Of a stretch of DNA of 16,228 nt, positions 1-8,441 are shown piece after piece. A model generated the notes under the pieces. That model was not told the DNA's origin. It saw nothing but the letters and a program-made list of their open reading frames with translations, and made no database searches. Position 1 is the first letter of the stretch; every line of letters begins with the position of its first letter. Source of the DNA: Thermoactinomyces sp. DSM 45891. Lineage in GTDB: Bacteria > Bacillota > Bacilli > Thermoactinomycetales > Thermoactinomycetaceae. Both the position numbers and the translations under genes were made by a program. The stretch spans positions 1-16,228 of the forward strand of contig NZ_FPJZ01000029.1 in NCBI RefSeq assembly GCF_900119485.1, read 5' to 3'.

Positions 1-1851
1 TATGTGGTAGGGGACGCGGATGTAACTACGTGGAGAGATTATCTCAAGACAGAACTACCGAGTCACATGATTCCAACTGGATTTGTAAAGATGGATTTAA
101 TTCCGCTAACAACGAACGGTAAAGTAGATCGAAAAGCTCTACCCATGCCAGAAGGACAGAAGATTGAGAAGGAATGGGTAGCGCCACGTAGTTTGAATGA
201 AGAAGTGCTAGCTAACATTTGGAAACAAGTACTCGGAATCAAACAAGTAGGTATCCATGATAACTTCTTTGAGATCGGGGGAGATTCGATTCTCAGCATT
301 CAGATTATCTCACGAGCGAGTCAAATGGGTTTAAAGCTTACACCGAAGCAGATGTTTGAAAGCCCAACTATTTTTGAATTAGCACAAGTGGCAGGAAAAG
401 TCGATGGCGTAGTTGCAGAGCAGGGAGTTGTAACCGGGGAAGCACCACTTACTCCGATCCAGCAATGGTTCTTCGAGCAAGAACATCCGAATCCACATCA
501 TTGGAATCAGTCTATGCTTTTGCGAGTCAGAGAGACGTTGGATGTGGAGTTGCTAGAGAAAGCTTTACTGTACCTGCTTACTCATCATGATGCGTTACGT
601 TTTCGATATGAACCGCTATCGGATGGGACTTGGAAGCAGAGAAATAAAGAGATCGATGAACAGTCTGTGCTACGTGTAATCAAGCGGAACGATGCGGATC
701 AACAAACGTGGAATCAAGTGATACAAGAAGAGATGGATACCGCTCAAGCTAGCATCGATTTACATACAGGTCCATTGATGAGAGTCGTGTACTTTGGCGA
801 TGGACCCGATGAAGACGATCGATTATTCTGGTTGATTCATCATTTAGTAGTGGATGGCGTATCATGGCGAATTTTACTGGAAGATTTGCAGAACATATAC
901 AGTCAGATGAAACATGGGAATAGGGGGAAGATCAAACTACCAGCGAAAAGTACATCTTTTAAAGAATGGTCTGAGCGACTACAAACATATGGCAAGTCAG
1001 GGATCTCAAAAGAAGTGCAGGATTACTGGCATGAACAGCTGACCAAGCCTGTAATGACGATTTCGATGGAGTCGCAGGTAACGGAAACGACAGAGGCATC
1101 ACTGGATCAAGTGACAGTCGTTTTAGGAACAGATGAGACCTATTCACTGCTACAAGAGGTGCCAGCAACGTATAAAACACAAATCAATGAAGTCCTATTG
1201 ACGGCTTTGGTACTGGCTAGTACCAACTATACAGATCAAAATAATAAGCTTTCAGTCCACTTAGAAGGGCATGGGCGAGAAGAATTGATTGAAGATGTAG
1301 AGCTCACGCGGACAGTAGGTTGGTTCACCAGTATCTATCCAGTCCACTTTGACCTTCAAGGAGCAACCACACCGATCGAGGGATTAAAAGCTGTAAAAGA
1401 GCAGTTACGTCGCATCCCGAATCACGGTGTTGATTATGGAATTTACCGTTACTTAAGCTCACATAAGCATCTCTTTAATCAACAATCCAAACCATCCATC
1501 AGCTTTAATTACCTAGGACAACTGGATCAAATATTCTCTTCAGGATCGTTATTTATGCACGATACAGAGTTTACCAGCTTAGACCACGCACCCCAATCAA
1601 AGCCATCACATCCCATTGAAGTGATCGGGATGGTGCAAGATGAGAAGTTACATCTCGTATGGAGGTATAGTAGAGAACAATTTTCCAGATTCACGATTCA
1701 ATCCATAGCAGAGAGCATGCTAAACCAACTCCGCCTACTAATCAAGTCACCTACTACAGAGTCTGCTTTTACCGTATCCGATTTCGCTGATGCAGAGGCT
1801 CTAACAGAAGAAAGTTTAAGTAAAGTGTTATTGAAACTTAGCAAAAAGTAA
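1..1851 (+). CDS. krsA: NRPS, 5'-partial: A domain end - PCP - epimerization domain (module 1)
   Basis: The C-terminal 616 residues of a peptide synthetase that starts upstream; the frame is already open at base 1. Numbering from that first codon (Tyr1): the end of an A domain with the A10 motif NGKVDRKAL and its catalytic Lys41; a PCP with GGDSI, where Ser96 carries the phosphopantetheine arm; then an E domain from about residue 140 to 595. The GGDS form, rather than GGHS, is the usual form of a PCP that feeds an E domain. This module therefore activates one amino acid and delivers its D-isomer to the next protein. The pocket residues of the A domain lie outside the window, so substrate cannot be read. 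The symbol rests on the operon's resemblance to kurstakin synthetase, where this module would load Thr. Ends with TAA, 30 bases before the next gene. NRPS identity is certain; the symbol is moderate. Confidence 0.93.
   Translation, partial: YVVGDADVTTWRDYLKTELPSHMIPTGFVKMDLIPLTTNGKVDRKALPMPEGQKIEKEWVAPRSLNEEVLANIWKQVLGIKQVGIHDNFFEIGGDSILSIQIISRASQMGLKLTPKQMFESPTIFELAQVAGKVDGVVAEQGVVTGEAPLTPIQQWFFEQEHPNPHHWNQSMLLRVRETLDVELLEKALLYLLTHHDALRFRYEPLSDGTWKQRNKEIDEQSVLRVIKRNDADQQTWNQVIQEEMDTAQASIDLHTGPLMRVVYFGDGPDEDDRLFWLIHHLVVDGVSWRILLEDLQNIYSQMKHGNRGKIKLPAKSTSFKEWSERLQTYGKSGISKEVQDYWHEQLTKPVMTISMESQVTETTEASLDQVTVVLGTDETYSLLQEVPATYKTQINEVLLTALVLASTNYTDQNNKLSVHLEGHGREELIEDVELTRTVGWFTSIYPVHFDLQGATTPIEGLKAVKEQLRRIPNHGVDYGIYRYLSSHKHLFNQQSKPSISFNYLGQLDQIFSSGSLFMHDTEFTSLDHAPQSKPSHPIEVIGMVQDEKLHLVWRYSREQFSRFTIQSIAESMLNQLRLLIKSPTTESAFTVSDFADAEALTEESLSKVLLKLSKK
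418..1790 (+). other. Epimerization (E) domain
   Basis: Inverts the alpha carbon of the PCP-bound aminoacyl thioester. All core elements are visible: the opening LTPIQQWFFEQ, the active-site IHHLVVDGVSWRIL with His280, His281 and Asp285, then GHGREEL, ELTRTVGWFTS (about residue 434), the VDYGIYRYL segment and SFNYLGQLD. No key residue is missing, so it should be active. The DCL-type C domain that opens the next protein is the expected downstream partner. Confidence 0.93.
1780..1851 (+). other. Putative COM donor segment at the C-terminus of protein 1
   Basis: After the E domain the protein ends in a short Ser/Leu/Glu-rich stretch finishing LTEESLSKVLLKLSKK. In tyrocidine and gramicidin synthetases the tail behind an E domain acts as a donor communication-mediating (COM) helix that docks on the start of the next C domain. 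The position and helical character fit; pairing with the partner at 1882-1950 is inferred. Confidence 0.5.
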
Positions 1852-1881
1852 GTTAGATAATTCAATAAAGAAGGTGTACCC
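1852..1881 (+). promoter_or_regulatory. Short intergenic gap with ribosome binding site for protein 2
   Basis: The 30 bases between the genes contain AAAGAAGGTG (1867-1876), five bases before the ATG at 1882. This is a good Firmicute Shine-Dalgarno site and fixes the start. There is no room for a promoter or terminator, so the genes should be co-transcribed. Confidence 0.8.
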
Positions 1882-1950
1882 ATGGGCGACATTATCGATA
1901 TATACGGACTATCCCCTCTACAAAAAGGGATGCTGTTCCACACCCTATAC
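1882..1950 (+). other. Putative COM acceptor at the N-terminus of protein 2
   Basis: The protein begins directly with GDIIDIYGLSPLQKGMLFH, with almost no leader. This matches the usual acceptor COM region of C domains that follow a separate E-ending protein, as in tyrocidine synthetase TycB, although it is shorter. The partner would be the tail ending at 1851. Confidence 0.5.
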
Positions 1951-4900
1951 GACCAAGAAGATGATCACTCTTTTTCCTACATTGTACAAGTAAGCTTTCT
2001 ACTAGGCGGCAGATTCGATGTAGATATATTCGAAAAAGCTTGGACACAAGCTATGAACCGTCATGAAATTTTGCGTTCTGTATTTGTATGGGAGGAAGTA
2101 GAGCAACCACTACAAGCCGTTTACCAAAGCCTTCCTTTATCGATTCGCCGAGAAGACTGGAGCTCTCTTTCATCTGAAGAAAGAGAAGAGAGGAGAAGCC
2201 AGTTTTTGACTGAAGATCGAAGGCAAGGATTTTCGTTAGACGAAGCACCATTAATGAGAATCACGGCAATTAAAGAGGCAGAGGAAGAAACGAGAATTAT
2301 TTGGACCCATCACCATATTTTGTTGGATGGTTGGAGTGTCTCCCTTGTCATGAATGAGGTATTGGAAGTTTATCTCAAGTTGATGAAGGGAGAGGAACCC
2401 GATTTCTCCAAACCTCTACCGTATAAGCGATATATCCAGTGGATTAATAAGCAAGATCGGGAGAAAGCAGAGAAATTCTGGACCAAAGAATTAAAAGGAT
2501 TTCATGCGCCGACGCCGTTATCCATGGAGCGAAGTGACCACGGTCAAGAACAAGGCTACGGAGAAAATGTATTCCAGCTCTCTGAAGAACAGACTGAAAT
2601 GTTGCAGGAGTGGGCACGAACGAGTCAACTTACCTTAAATACACTCGTACAGGGAGCTTGGGCTTACTTGATGAGCCGGTATAGTGGTGAACGCGATATT
2701 GTATTTGGTGTGACGAGCTCTGGGCGCCCTACTGAATTAGCAGGAGCGGAGAAAATGGTGGGTTTATTCATTAATACACTGCCTACCCGTATTCGCTTAT
2801 CGAATGAAGGATCTGTAGTGGATTGGCTTCGTCAGATCCAGATGAAAGAAATGGATCGAAGACAGTACGAGTATAATTCGTTAGTCGATATTCAAGGATG
2901 GAGTGAGGTGCCGAGGAGTAGCGCGTTATTTCATACCTTGTATATCTTCGAAAACTATCCAGTCCAAGGAGCACTAGATGCCGATTTACGCTTACTTGAT
3001 GTTCAAAGTGCAGAACAAACTAACTATCCTTTGACATTGATCGCCATGCCAGGGAAACAAATTACGTTGAAGCTGATGTATGACCGACATCATTTTGATG
3101 ATCAAACCATTCAGCGGATTCAAGGTCATTTATCGGAAACGTTGATTCAAATGACGAAAAGCGCAGATGGTATGATGTCCGATGTTACACATTTGACGAT
3201 GGAAGAACAGACACAGCTGCTAGATCAATGGAATGATACGAAAATTGCGTATTCATCTGAGCATATGATTCATACGTTATTTGAGCAACAAGTGGAGAGA
3301 ACGCCAGAAGCGATTGCGGTTTTGCATGAAGGCGAAAGGCTTACCTATCAGGAGTTGAATGAGCGCGCCAATCAGTTAGCTCATTATTTGCAGAAGAGCG
3401 GTGTAGGTCAAGATTCGTTAGTCGGTATCTATATAGAGAGATCTCTAGATATGATGGTTGGGTTGCTAGGGATTTTAAAGTCGGGAGCGGCTTATGTTCC
3501 ACTTGATCCTACGTATCCGGAAAGTCGACTACGCTATATCGTTGAAGATGCAGGGATTGAAGTGTTACTGACACAAGAGAAATTAGAAAAGATAGTTGTA
3601 TCTAAACAAATCAAAACAATCTGTATGGATCAAGATCGAACAGCCATTGCACAGGAAGCCGTAACCGCGTGCACAAGCTTCGTGACAGGAAAAGATTTAG
3701 CTTATGTCATCTATACTTCCGGGTCTACAGGAAATCCAAAGGGAGTGATGATTGAGCATCATTCAGTAGTTAATTATCTGGAATGGATGCAAAATCAATA
3801 TCCGCTTACGGAAGAAGATGTTGTTTTACAGAAAACACCGATCTCTTTTGATGTATCAGTGTGGGAGTTGTTTTGGAGCCTAGGTGTAGGGGCATCGATA
3901 TCGTTCCTTCCTCCAGATGGTGAGAAAGATCCTTTAATCATAGCAGAAGTGATCGAGCAACACCTAGTTACCGTAGTTCAGTTTGTTCCTTCTATGCTAT
4001 CGATTTTCTTAGATTATTGCGATCATCATGAGCTGAAAAGAAAGCTATCCCCTGTGCGGCACGTATTTTCTGGCGGAGAAGAGCTTAGCTCCGGGTTGGT
4101 TAGGAGATTTCAACAGTACTGGGATCATGGGCAAGTGAAGTTAACCAATTTTTATGGTCCGACCGAAGCGACCATTTATGTGAATGCATTTGATTGTCAG
4201 CTTGGTCAAGATTTTGTTTCGATCGGTCATCCGATTCAAAATACCCAACTGTATGTATTCGATGAAAACGAGCGTTTGCAATCGATCGGGATTGCAGGTG
4301 AGTTGTATATCGGAGGTGCAGGATTAGCACGCGGTTACTTGAACCGACCTGATCTCACGGCGGAGCGATTTGTTCCACACCCATTCCATGTAGGAGAGAG
4401 GCTATATCGAACTGGGGATCTAGTGAGGTATCTAGCTGATGGTAGCTTGGAATTTATCGGTCGAATGGACCATCAGGTAAAAGTTCGTGGTTTTCGGATT
4501 GAATTAGGCGAGATTGAAGCGACTTTGGAAAGGAATCCATCGATTAAAGAGGCTGTCGTGATAGTGAGAGAAGACCGCCCAGGCGATCAACGCTTGGTCG
4601 CGTATGTGATAAGTAATGGGGATACCCAGCAGTGGCGAGAGCATTTGAAGACAGAGCTGCCGAATCACATGATTCCAACCCATCTAGTAGAATTGGAATC
4701 TTTCCCGCTTACTCCAAATGGGAAAACAGACCGCAAAGCCTTACCAGTACCGGAACAATCACTTACAGAGAATGGTCACGTCTTACCACGTACACCTTCG
4801 GAAGCGCTGATTGCCTCTGTCTGGAGTCAAGTGTTGGGGATTGAAAATGTAGGTGTTCAGGATTCCTTCTTTGAACGAGGTGGACATTCACTACTTGCGA

Positions 4901-5030
4901 CTCAAGTGGCTTCTCGATTGCAAGAAGCGCTCCAGATTAAGGTTCCCCTACGTGTGCTTTTTAAGTACGAAACCGTGGAAGCATTGGCAAAGAAAGTAGA
5001 TCAGTTGCGAAAAGGTGATACGACGCGAGA
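1882..5030 (+). other. Module 2: DCL-type C - A (pocket D-V-W-Q-F-G-F-I-Y-K) - PCP
   Basis: The C domain opens with IYGLSPLQKGMLFH, the signature of C domains that accept a D-residue from an upstream E domain, and has HHHILLDGWS. The A domain shows TSGSTGNPKG (residues 612-621), FDVSVWE (Asp657), NFYGPTEAT (756-764), YRTGDL and NGKTDRKAL (Lys948). Aligned by eye to GrsA, the ten pocket positions read D-V-W-Q-F-G-F-I-Y-K. From memory this is closest to a Gln pocket (D-A-W-Q-F-G-L-I-D-K), but the acidic position 331 is Tyr, and Trp239, Phe299, Phe322 and Tyr331 would crowd the pocket. A crowded pocket suits a small residue such as Gly (recalled pocket D-I-L-Q-L-G-L-I-W-K). Substrate: Gly by context, unproven. 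The PCP has GGHSL with Ser1003. Confidence 0.88.
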
Positions 5031-8000
5031 GATTTTACCTCTTGGACCGATGGAGCGGAGCGAATCAATTCCGCTGTCTTATGCACAGAGGCGCCTATGG
5101 TTTATGGATCAATTAGCCCCAAATAGTTCAATGTACAATATTCATGCGGCATGTCGGCTGGTAGGGAAATGGTCGCTCAGGGCATTGGAGACGAGCTGGA
5201 ATCAATTGATCGAACGTCATGAGTCATTGCGGACGTTGATTGGAGCGTATGAAGGTCAGCCTGTTCAACAGATTCAGGAGCATGTTTTTAGAACTCTACC
5301 ACAAAGGGATCTAACAACTTTGCCATTGGAAGAGAAAGAAAGAGAGACCAAGAGCCTAATCCAAAGTGAAGCGGAGAAACCATTTGATTTGGGACAAGGC
5401 CCCCTCCTTCGAACGCAACTCTTGAAAACGGATCAAGAGGAATGGATCCTCCTTTGTACGATGCATCATATTATTTCGGATGGTTGGTCCATGGGCATCT
5501 TGCTCGAAGAATGGATGGCTCTTTATGAAGAAGCGCTAAATGGAAAGCCGGCAGAGCTTACGAAGTTACCCGTGCAATATGCAGATTTTTCTCTATGGCA
5601 ACAAGAGTGGTTGAATGACGAGGAGCTAGATCAGCATATCCAATATTGGACAGAAGAATTATCAGGTGAGTTACCAGTCTTGCAATTACCGATGGATCGT
5701 CCACGACCTGCTGTTCAAACTCACCGTGGTGATGTTCAGTCTGTGATGTTGCCGAATTCTGTTTTAGAAAGCCTCAAAAAGGTAAGTCAGCAAGAAGGGT
5801 CCACCTTGTTTATGACCTTAATGGCGGCGTATCAAAGCTTTCTTTCTCGTTATACGGGTCAAGATGACATCTTGGTAGGAAGTCCGATTGCGAATCGAAA
5901 TGTGAAAGAGATTGAGGGATTGATTGGCTTCTTTGCTAATACGTTAGTTTATCGAGCGGATCTCAGTGGAAATCCGACGTTTCAAGAGCTATTGTCGCAG
6001 GTACGTCAAAAGGCACTACAAGCATACGAGTATCAGGATATTCCGTTTGAAAAAGTGGTAGAGGCGGTAAAGCCGGACCGAAACACCAGTCATTCGCCGA
6101 TTTTCCAGACGATGTTTACCTTACAAAATACGAAGCAAAAGTTTCCTCAGTGGCCTGATAGAAGCATGGAGTTGATAGAAAGTCATAATTCAGTGGCTAA
6201 ATTTGACTTGAGTCTGTTTGCATCGGAGACGGACGAAGGATTACAGTTCACTTTTGAATATAATACGGACTTATTTGATGCGACAACGATTGAACGAATG
6301 GTGGGTCATTTTAAGCAGTGGTTGATTGAAATTGTAGCGCAACCGAAAAAGTTGCTTTCTGAGCTAAATATGTTATCAAAAGCAGAACATAAGCGGCTAC
6401 TTGTGGAATGGAACGATACAAGTGTCGAAGGTCTAAGTGCCGGTACGATTTACACATGGTTTGAAGAACAAGTGACGAAAACGCCGGAAGCTATCGCAGT
6501 GGTCTGCGAAGAAGCAACGTTAACGTACCGAGAATTAAACGAGCGCTCTAATCAGCTGGCGCATTATCTTCAGAAGAAAGGTGTGGGATGTGAGTCGTTA
6601 GTCGGGATTAGTGTTTCACGTTCATCTGAGATGGTTGTGGGTCTCTTAGGCATTATGAAAGCAGGCGGGGCATATGTTCCGATTGATCCTTCGTATCCGG
6701 AGAGTCGACTACGGTATATATTGGCGGATGCTCGTATCGAGGTATTGGTAACCGAAGAACGGTTGCAACAAAAAATGATGTTGTCTGAATCGGTTGATAT
6801 CATTTGTATCGATCGAGATCAAGCGATGATCGCACAAGAAATCATAACATCCTGTACGCGTGAAGATGCGGGTAATCACTTAGCTTATGTCATCTATACC
6901 TCTGGATCGACGGGTAATCCCAAGGGTGTGATGATCGAGCATCGGAGTACGCTTGCGATGATTCATTGGGCACATCAAACCTACTCAGTGCAAGAATTAA
7001 CGGGTGTGCTGGCTTCTACTTCTCTCTCTTTCGATCTATCCGTTTTTGAGTTATTTGTTCCATTGACGATCGGTGGAAAGGTAATTGTGGCAGAAAATGC
7101 TCTTCATCTGGACAAACTGTCTGCGCAAGATGTGACATTAATTAATACAGTACCATCGGCTGCGAAGGAATTGGTTCGAGCTAAGATGATTCCTTCTTCG
7201 GTAAAAGTGGTCAATCTGGCAGGAGAGCCGTTGCCGCAGTCACTCGTGAAGGACTTGTATGAAGGAAGCTCGATTGAGAAGGTGTACAATTTATACGGTC
7301 CGTCTGAAGATACGACTTATTCGACCTATATGAAGCTAGAAAAGGGCAATAATCACCTGGTACCACCGATTGGTAGACCTATTGAGGGCACGGAAGCGTA
7401 TGTGCTGAGTAGAGGTGGGCAAATGGTTCCGATTGGTGTAGTGGGAGAGTTGTATCTAGGCGGAGCTGGATTGGCACGTGGGTACGTAAACCGTCCTGAC
7501 TTAACCGATGAGCGGTTTATTCTGCATCCGTTTCAAGAAGGGAAACGCGTGTACCGAACGGGAGACCTAGTGAGATATCTACCAGATGGGAATTTGGAGT
7601 ATCTCGGCCGGATTGATCACCAAGTGAAAGTTCGTGGGTTCCGGATTGAGCTAGGAGAGATCGAAGCTACACTGGAAAGCCATCTATCTATTAGGGAAGT
7701 ACTGGTGATGGTACGTGAAGATCAGCCAGGCGATCAACGTTTGGTTGCTTATGTAGTAGGTGAAGGGAAGGTTCAAGAGTGGCGAGAGTATCTCAAGACC
7801 CGTTTGCCAAATTATATGGTTCCAGCCCATTTCGTTGAACTAGAAGTGTTCCCCCTTACGCCAAATGGAAAGATTGATCGAAAAGCTTTACCTGTACCAG
7901 ATCGCAAGGAAGCAGAGGCAGGTTATGTTGCCCCTCGTACGGAGACGGAAGAAGTGATTGTCTCCATATGGAATCAAGTTTTAGGAATGGAACATATCAG

Positions 8001-8343
8001 TATTCATGATTCGTTCTTTGAACTCGGTGGCCATTCGTTACTTGCTACACAAGCGGTTTCGAACCTAAAAGAGGCCTTTAGCATCGATCTACCCCTGCAT
8101 GATTTATTTACGTATACAACCGTGCAGGAATTGGCAGAACGAATTGACCAGTTATGTGCTAGTCGAGAGCATGCGCAGAGTAATAGTGGAGAGAATTTTA
8201 GTTTGCAAGACTATATTCAACAAGAAGAAGCCAGTCATGATGAAGAATTACTTGAGCTGCTTAAGCAGTTGGAAGAATTATCGGAAGAAGAAACGAACGA
8301 TTTATTTGAAAGTAGCTTAGTCGGGGAAGGTGTAAAAAAATGA
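1882..8343 (+). CDS. krsB: Two-module NRPS, C-A-PCP-C-A-PCP (modules 2 and 3)
   Basis: A complete cytoplasmic peptide synthetase of 2153 aa that adds two residues to the chain received from protein 1. Domain order: DCL-type C (about residues 6-440), A (466-950), PCP (Ser1003), LCL-type C (1062-1500), A (1520-2000), PCP (Ser2052), acidic tail (2080-2153). There is no E, methylation or thioesterase domain, so both residues stay L (or achiral) and the chain passes on in trans. The second A domain has an alanine pocket; the first is ambiguous (see module entries). The start is set by the AAAGAAGGTG site and by the C domain beginning within ten residues. It overlaps the next gene by ATGA. In kurstakin synthetase the corresponding protein would insert Gly-Ala; that match is the reason for the symbol. 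NRPS call certain, symbol moderate. Confidence 0.95.
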   Translation: MGDIIDIYGLSPLQKGMLFHTLYDQEDDHSFSYIVQVSFLLGGRFDVDIFEKAWTQAMNRHEILRSVFVWEEVEQPLQAVYQSLPLSIRREDWSSLSSEEREERRSQFLTEDRRQGFSLDEAPLMRITAIKEAEEETRIIWTHHHILLDGWSVSLVMNEVLEVYLKLMKGEEPDFSKPLPYKRYIQWINKQDREKAEKFWTKELKGFHAPTPLSMERSDHGQEQGYGENVFQLSEEQTEMLQEWARTSQLTLNTLVQGAWAYLMSRYSGERDIVFGVTSSGRPTELAGAEKMVGLFINTLPTRIRLSNEGSVVDWLRQIQMKEMDRRQYEYNSLVDIQGWSEVPRSSALFHTLYIFENYPVQGALDADLRLLDVQSAEQTNYPLTLIAMPGKQITLKLMYDRHHFDDQTIQRIQGHLSETLIQMTKSADGMMSDVTHLTMEEQTQLLDQWNDTKIAYSSEHMIHTLFEQQVERTPEAIAVLHEGERLTYQELNERANQLAHYLQKSGVGQDSLVGIYIERSLDMMVGLLGILKSGAAYVPLDPTYPESRLRYIVEDAGIEVLLTQEKLEKIVVSKQIKTICMDQDRTAIAQEAVTACTSFVTGKDLAYVIYTSGSTGNPKGVMIEHHSVVNYLEWMQNQYPLTEEDVVLQKTPISFDVSVWELFWSLGVGASISFLPPDGEKDPLIIAEVIEQHLVTVVQFVPSMLSIFLDYCDHHELKRKLSPVRHVFSGGEELSSGLVRRFQQYWDHGQVKLTNFYGPTEATIYVNAFDCQLGQDFVSIGHPIQNTQLYVFDENERLQSIGIAGELYIGGAGLARGYLNRPDLTAERFVPHPFHVGERLYRTGDLVRYLADGSLEFIGRMDHQVKVRGFRIELGEIEATLERNPSIKEAVVIVREDRPGDQRLVAYVISNGDTQQWREHLKTELPNHMIPTHLVELESFPLTPNGKTDRKALPVPEQSLTENGHVLPRTPSEALIASVWSQVLGIENVGVQDSFFERGGHSLLATQVASRLQEALQIKVPLRVLFKYETVEALAKKVDQLRKGDTTREILPLGPMERSESIPLSYAQRRLWFMDQLAPNSSMYNIHAACRLVGKWSLRALETSWNQLIERHESLRTLIGAYEGQPVQQIQEHVFRTLPQRDLTTLPLEEKERETKSLIQSEAEKPFDLGQGPLLRTQLLKTDQEEWILLCTMHHIISDGWSMGILLEEWMALYEEALNGKPAELTKLPVQYADFSLWQQEWLNDEELDQHIQYWTEELSGELPVLQLPMDRPRPAVQTHRGDVQSVMLPNSVLESLKKVSQQEGSTLFMTLMAAYQSFLSRYTGQDDILVGSPIANRNVKEIEGLIGFFANTLVYRADLSGNPTFQELLSQVRQKALQAYEYQDIPFEKVVEAVKPDRNTSHSPIFQTMFTLQNTKQKFPQWPDRSMELIESHNSVAKFDLSLFASETDEGLQFTFEYNTDLFDATTIERMVGHFKQWLIEIVAQPKKLLSELNMLSKAEHKRLLVEWNDTSVEGLSAGTIYTWFEEQVTKTPEAIAVVCEEATLTYRELNERSNQLAHYLQKKGVGCESLVGISVSRSSEMVVGLLGIMKAGGAYVPIDPSYPESRLRYILADARIEVLVTEERLQQKMMLSESVDIICIDRDQAMIAQEIITSCTREDAGNHLAYVIYTSGSTGNPKGVMIEHRSTLAMIHWAHQTYSVQELTGVLASTSLSFDLSVFELFVPLTIGGKVIVAENALHLDKLSAQDVTLINTVPSAAKELVRAKMIPSSVKVVNLAGEPLPQSLVKDLYEGSSIEKVYNLYGPSEDTTYSTYMKLEKGNNHLVPPIGRPIEGTEAYVLSRGGQMVPIGVVGELYLGGAGLARGYVNRPDLTDERFILHPFQEGKRVYRTGDLVRYLPDGNLEYLGRIDHQVKVRGFRIELGEIEATLESHLSIREVLVMVREDQPGDQRLVAYVVGEGKVQEWREYLKTRLPNYMVPAHFVELEVFPLTPNGKIDRKALPVPDRKEAEAGYVAPRTETEEVIVSIWNQVLGMEHISIHDSFFELGGHSLLATQAVSNLKEAFSIDLPLHDLFTYTTVQELAERIDQLCASREHAQSNSGENFSLQDYIQQEEASHDEELLELLKQLEELSEEETNDLFESSLVGEGVKK
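5071..8125 (+). other. Module 3: LCL-type C - A (alanine pocket) - PCP
   Basis: The C domain starts IPLSYAQRRLWFMDQ (residue 1063 on) and has the intact active-site motif HHIISDGWS (His1195, His1196, Asp1200). The A domain has TSGSTGNPKG (from residue 1673), FDLSVFE (Asp1718), NLYGPSEDT (from 1803) and NGKIDRKAL (Lys1997). Pocket read against GrsA: D-L-F-N-N-A-L-T-Y-K. I recognise this as the alanine code, for example the Ala/Val-position module of fengycin synthetase. The PCP has GGHSL with Ser2052. Ala is the best-supported assignment together with Ser in module 4. Confidence 0.9.
8126..8340 (+). other. Acidic C-terminal docking tail of protein 2
   Basis: Beyond the last PCP, protein 2 carries about 74 extra residues. 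They end in a strongly acidic, Leu-periodic helix (EELLELLKQLEELSEEE) and a short GEGVKK tail. An L-x-x-L-E-x-L-S-E-E-E pattern at the end of an NRPS is typical of donor docking segments. Protein 3 begins with a basic helix, so charge pairing is plausible. Role inferred from position and composition. Confidence 0.6.
8323..8343 (+). promoter_or_regulatory. Ribosome binding site and ATGA overlap for protein 3
   Basis: GGGGAAGG (8323-8330) sits nine bases before the ATG at 8340, and that ATG shares bases with the TGA stop of protein 2. This suggests translational coupling. An in-frame ATG at 8355 is a weaker alternative, with only GAGAAGTGA ahead of it. The spacer ends in seven A residues (8334-8340); see findings for a possible frameshift signal. 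Confidence 0.75.
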
Positions 8344-8441
8344 GAAGTGATCTAATGGCGAAGTTCAGTTCGCTTTCTCCTGAGAAAAGAGCATGGCTTC
8401 AGAAGCAGATACAGAAAAAGGAGAAAAAGGAATCGCTTCCG
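8340..8441 (+). other. Basic N-terminal docking helix of protein 3
   Basis: The first 30 or so residues contain LSPEKRAWLQKQIQKKEKK, rich in Lys and Arg, ahead of the C domain opening LPLSYAQQRLWF. Such SLSPEKRA leaders are common on NRPS proteins that accept a chain from a separate partner. It is the probable counterpart of the acidic tail at 8126-8340. Confidence 0.6.

Noticed and set aside
1852..1881. Possible promoter or terminator between the first two genes
   Set aside because: Only 30 bases, filled by the ribosome binding site; no inverted repeat with a T run and no -35/-10 pair.
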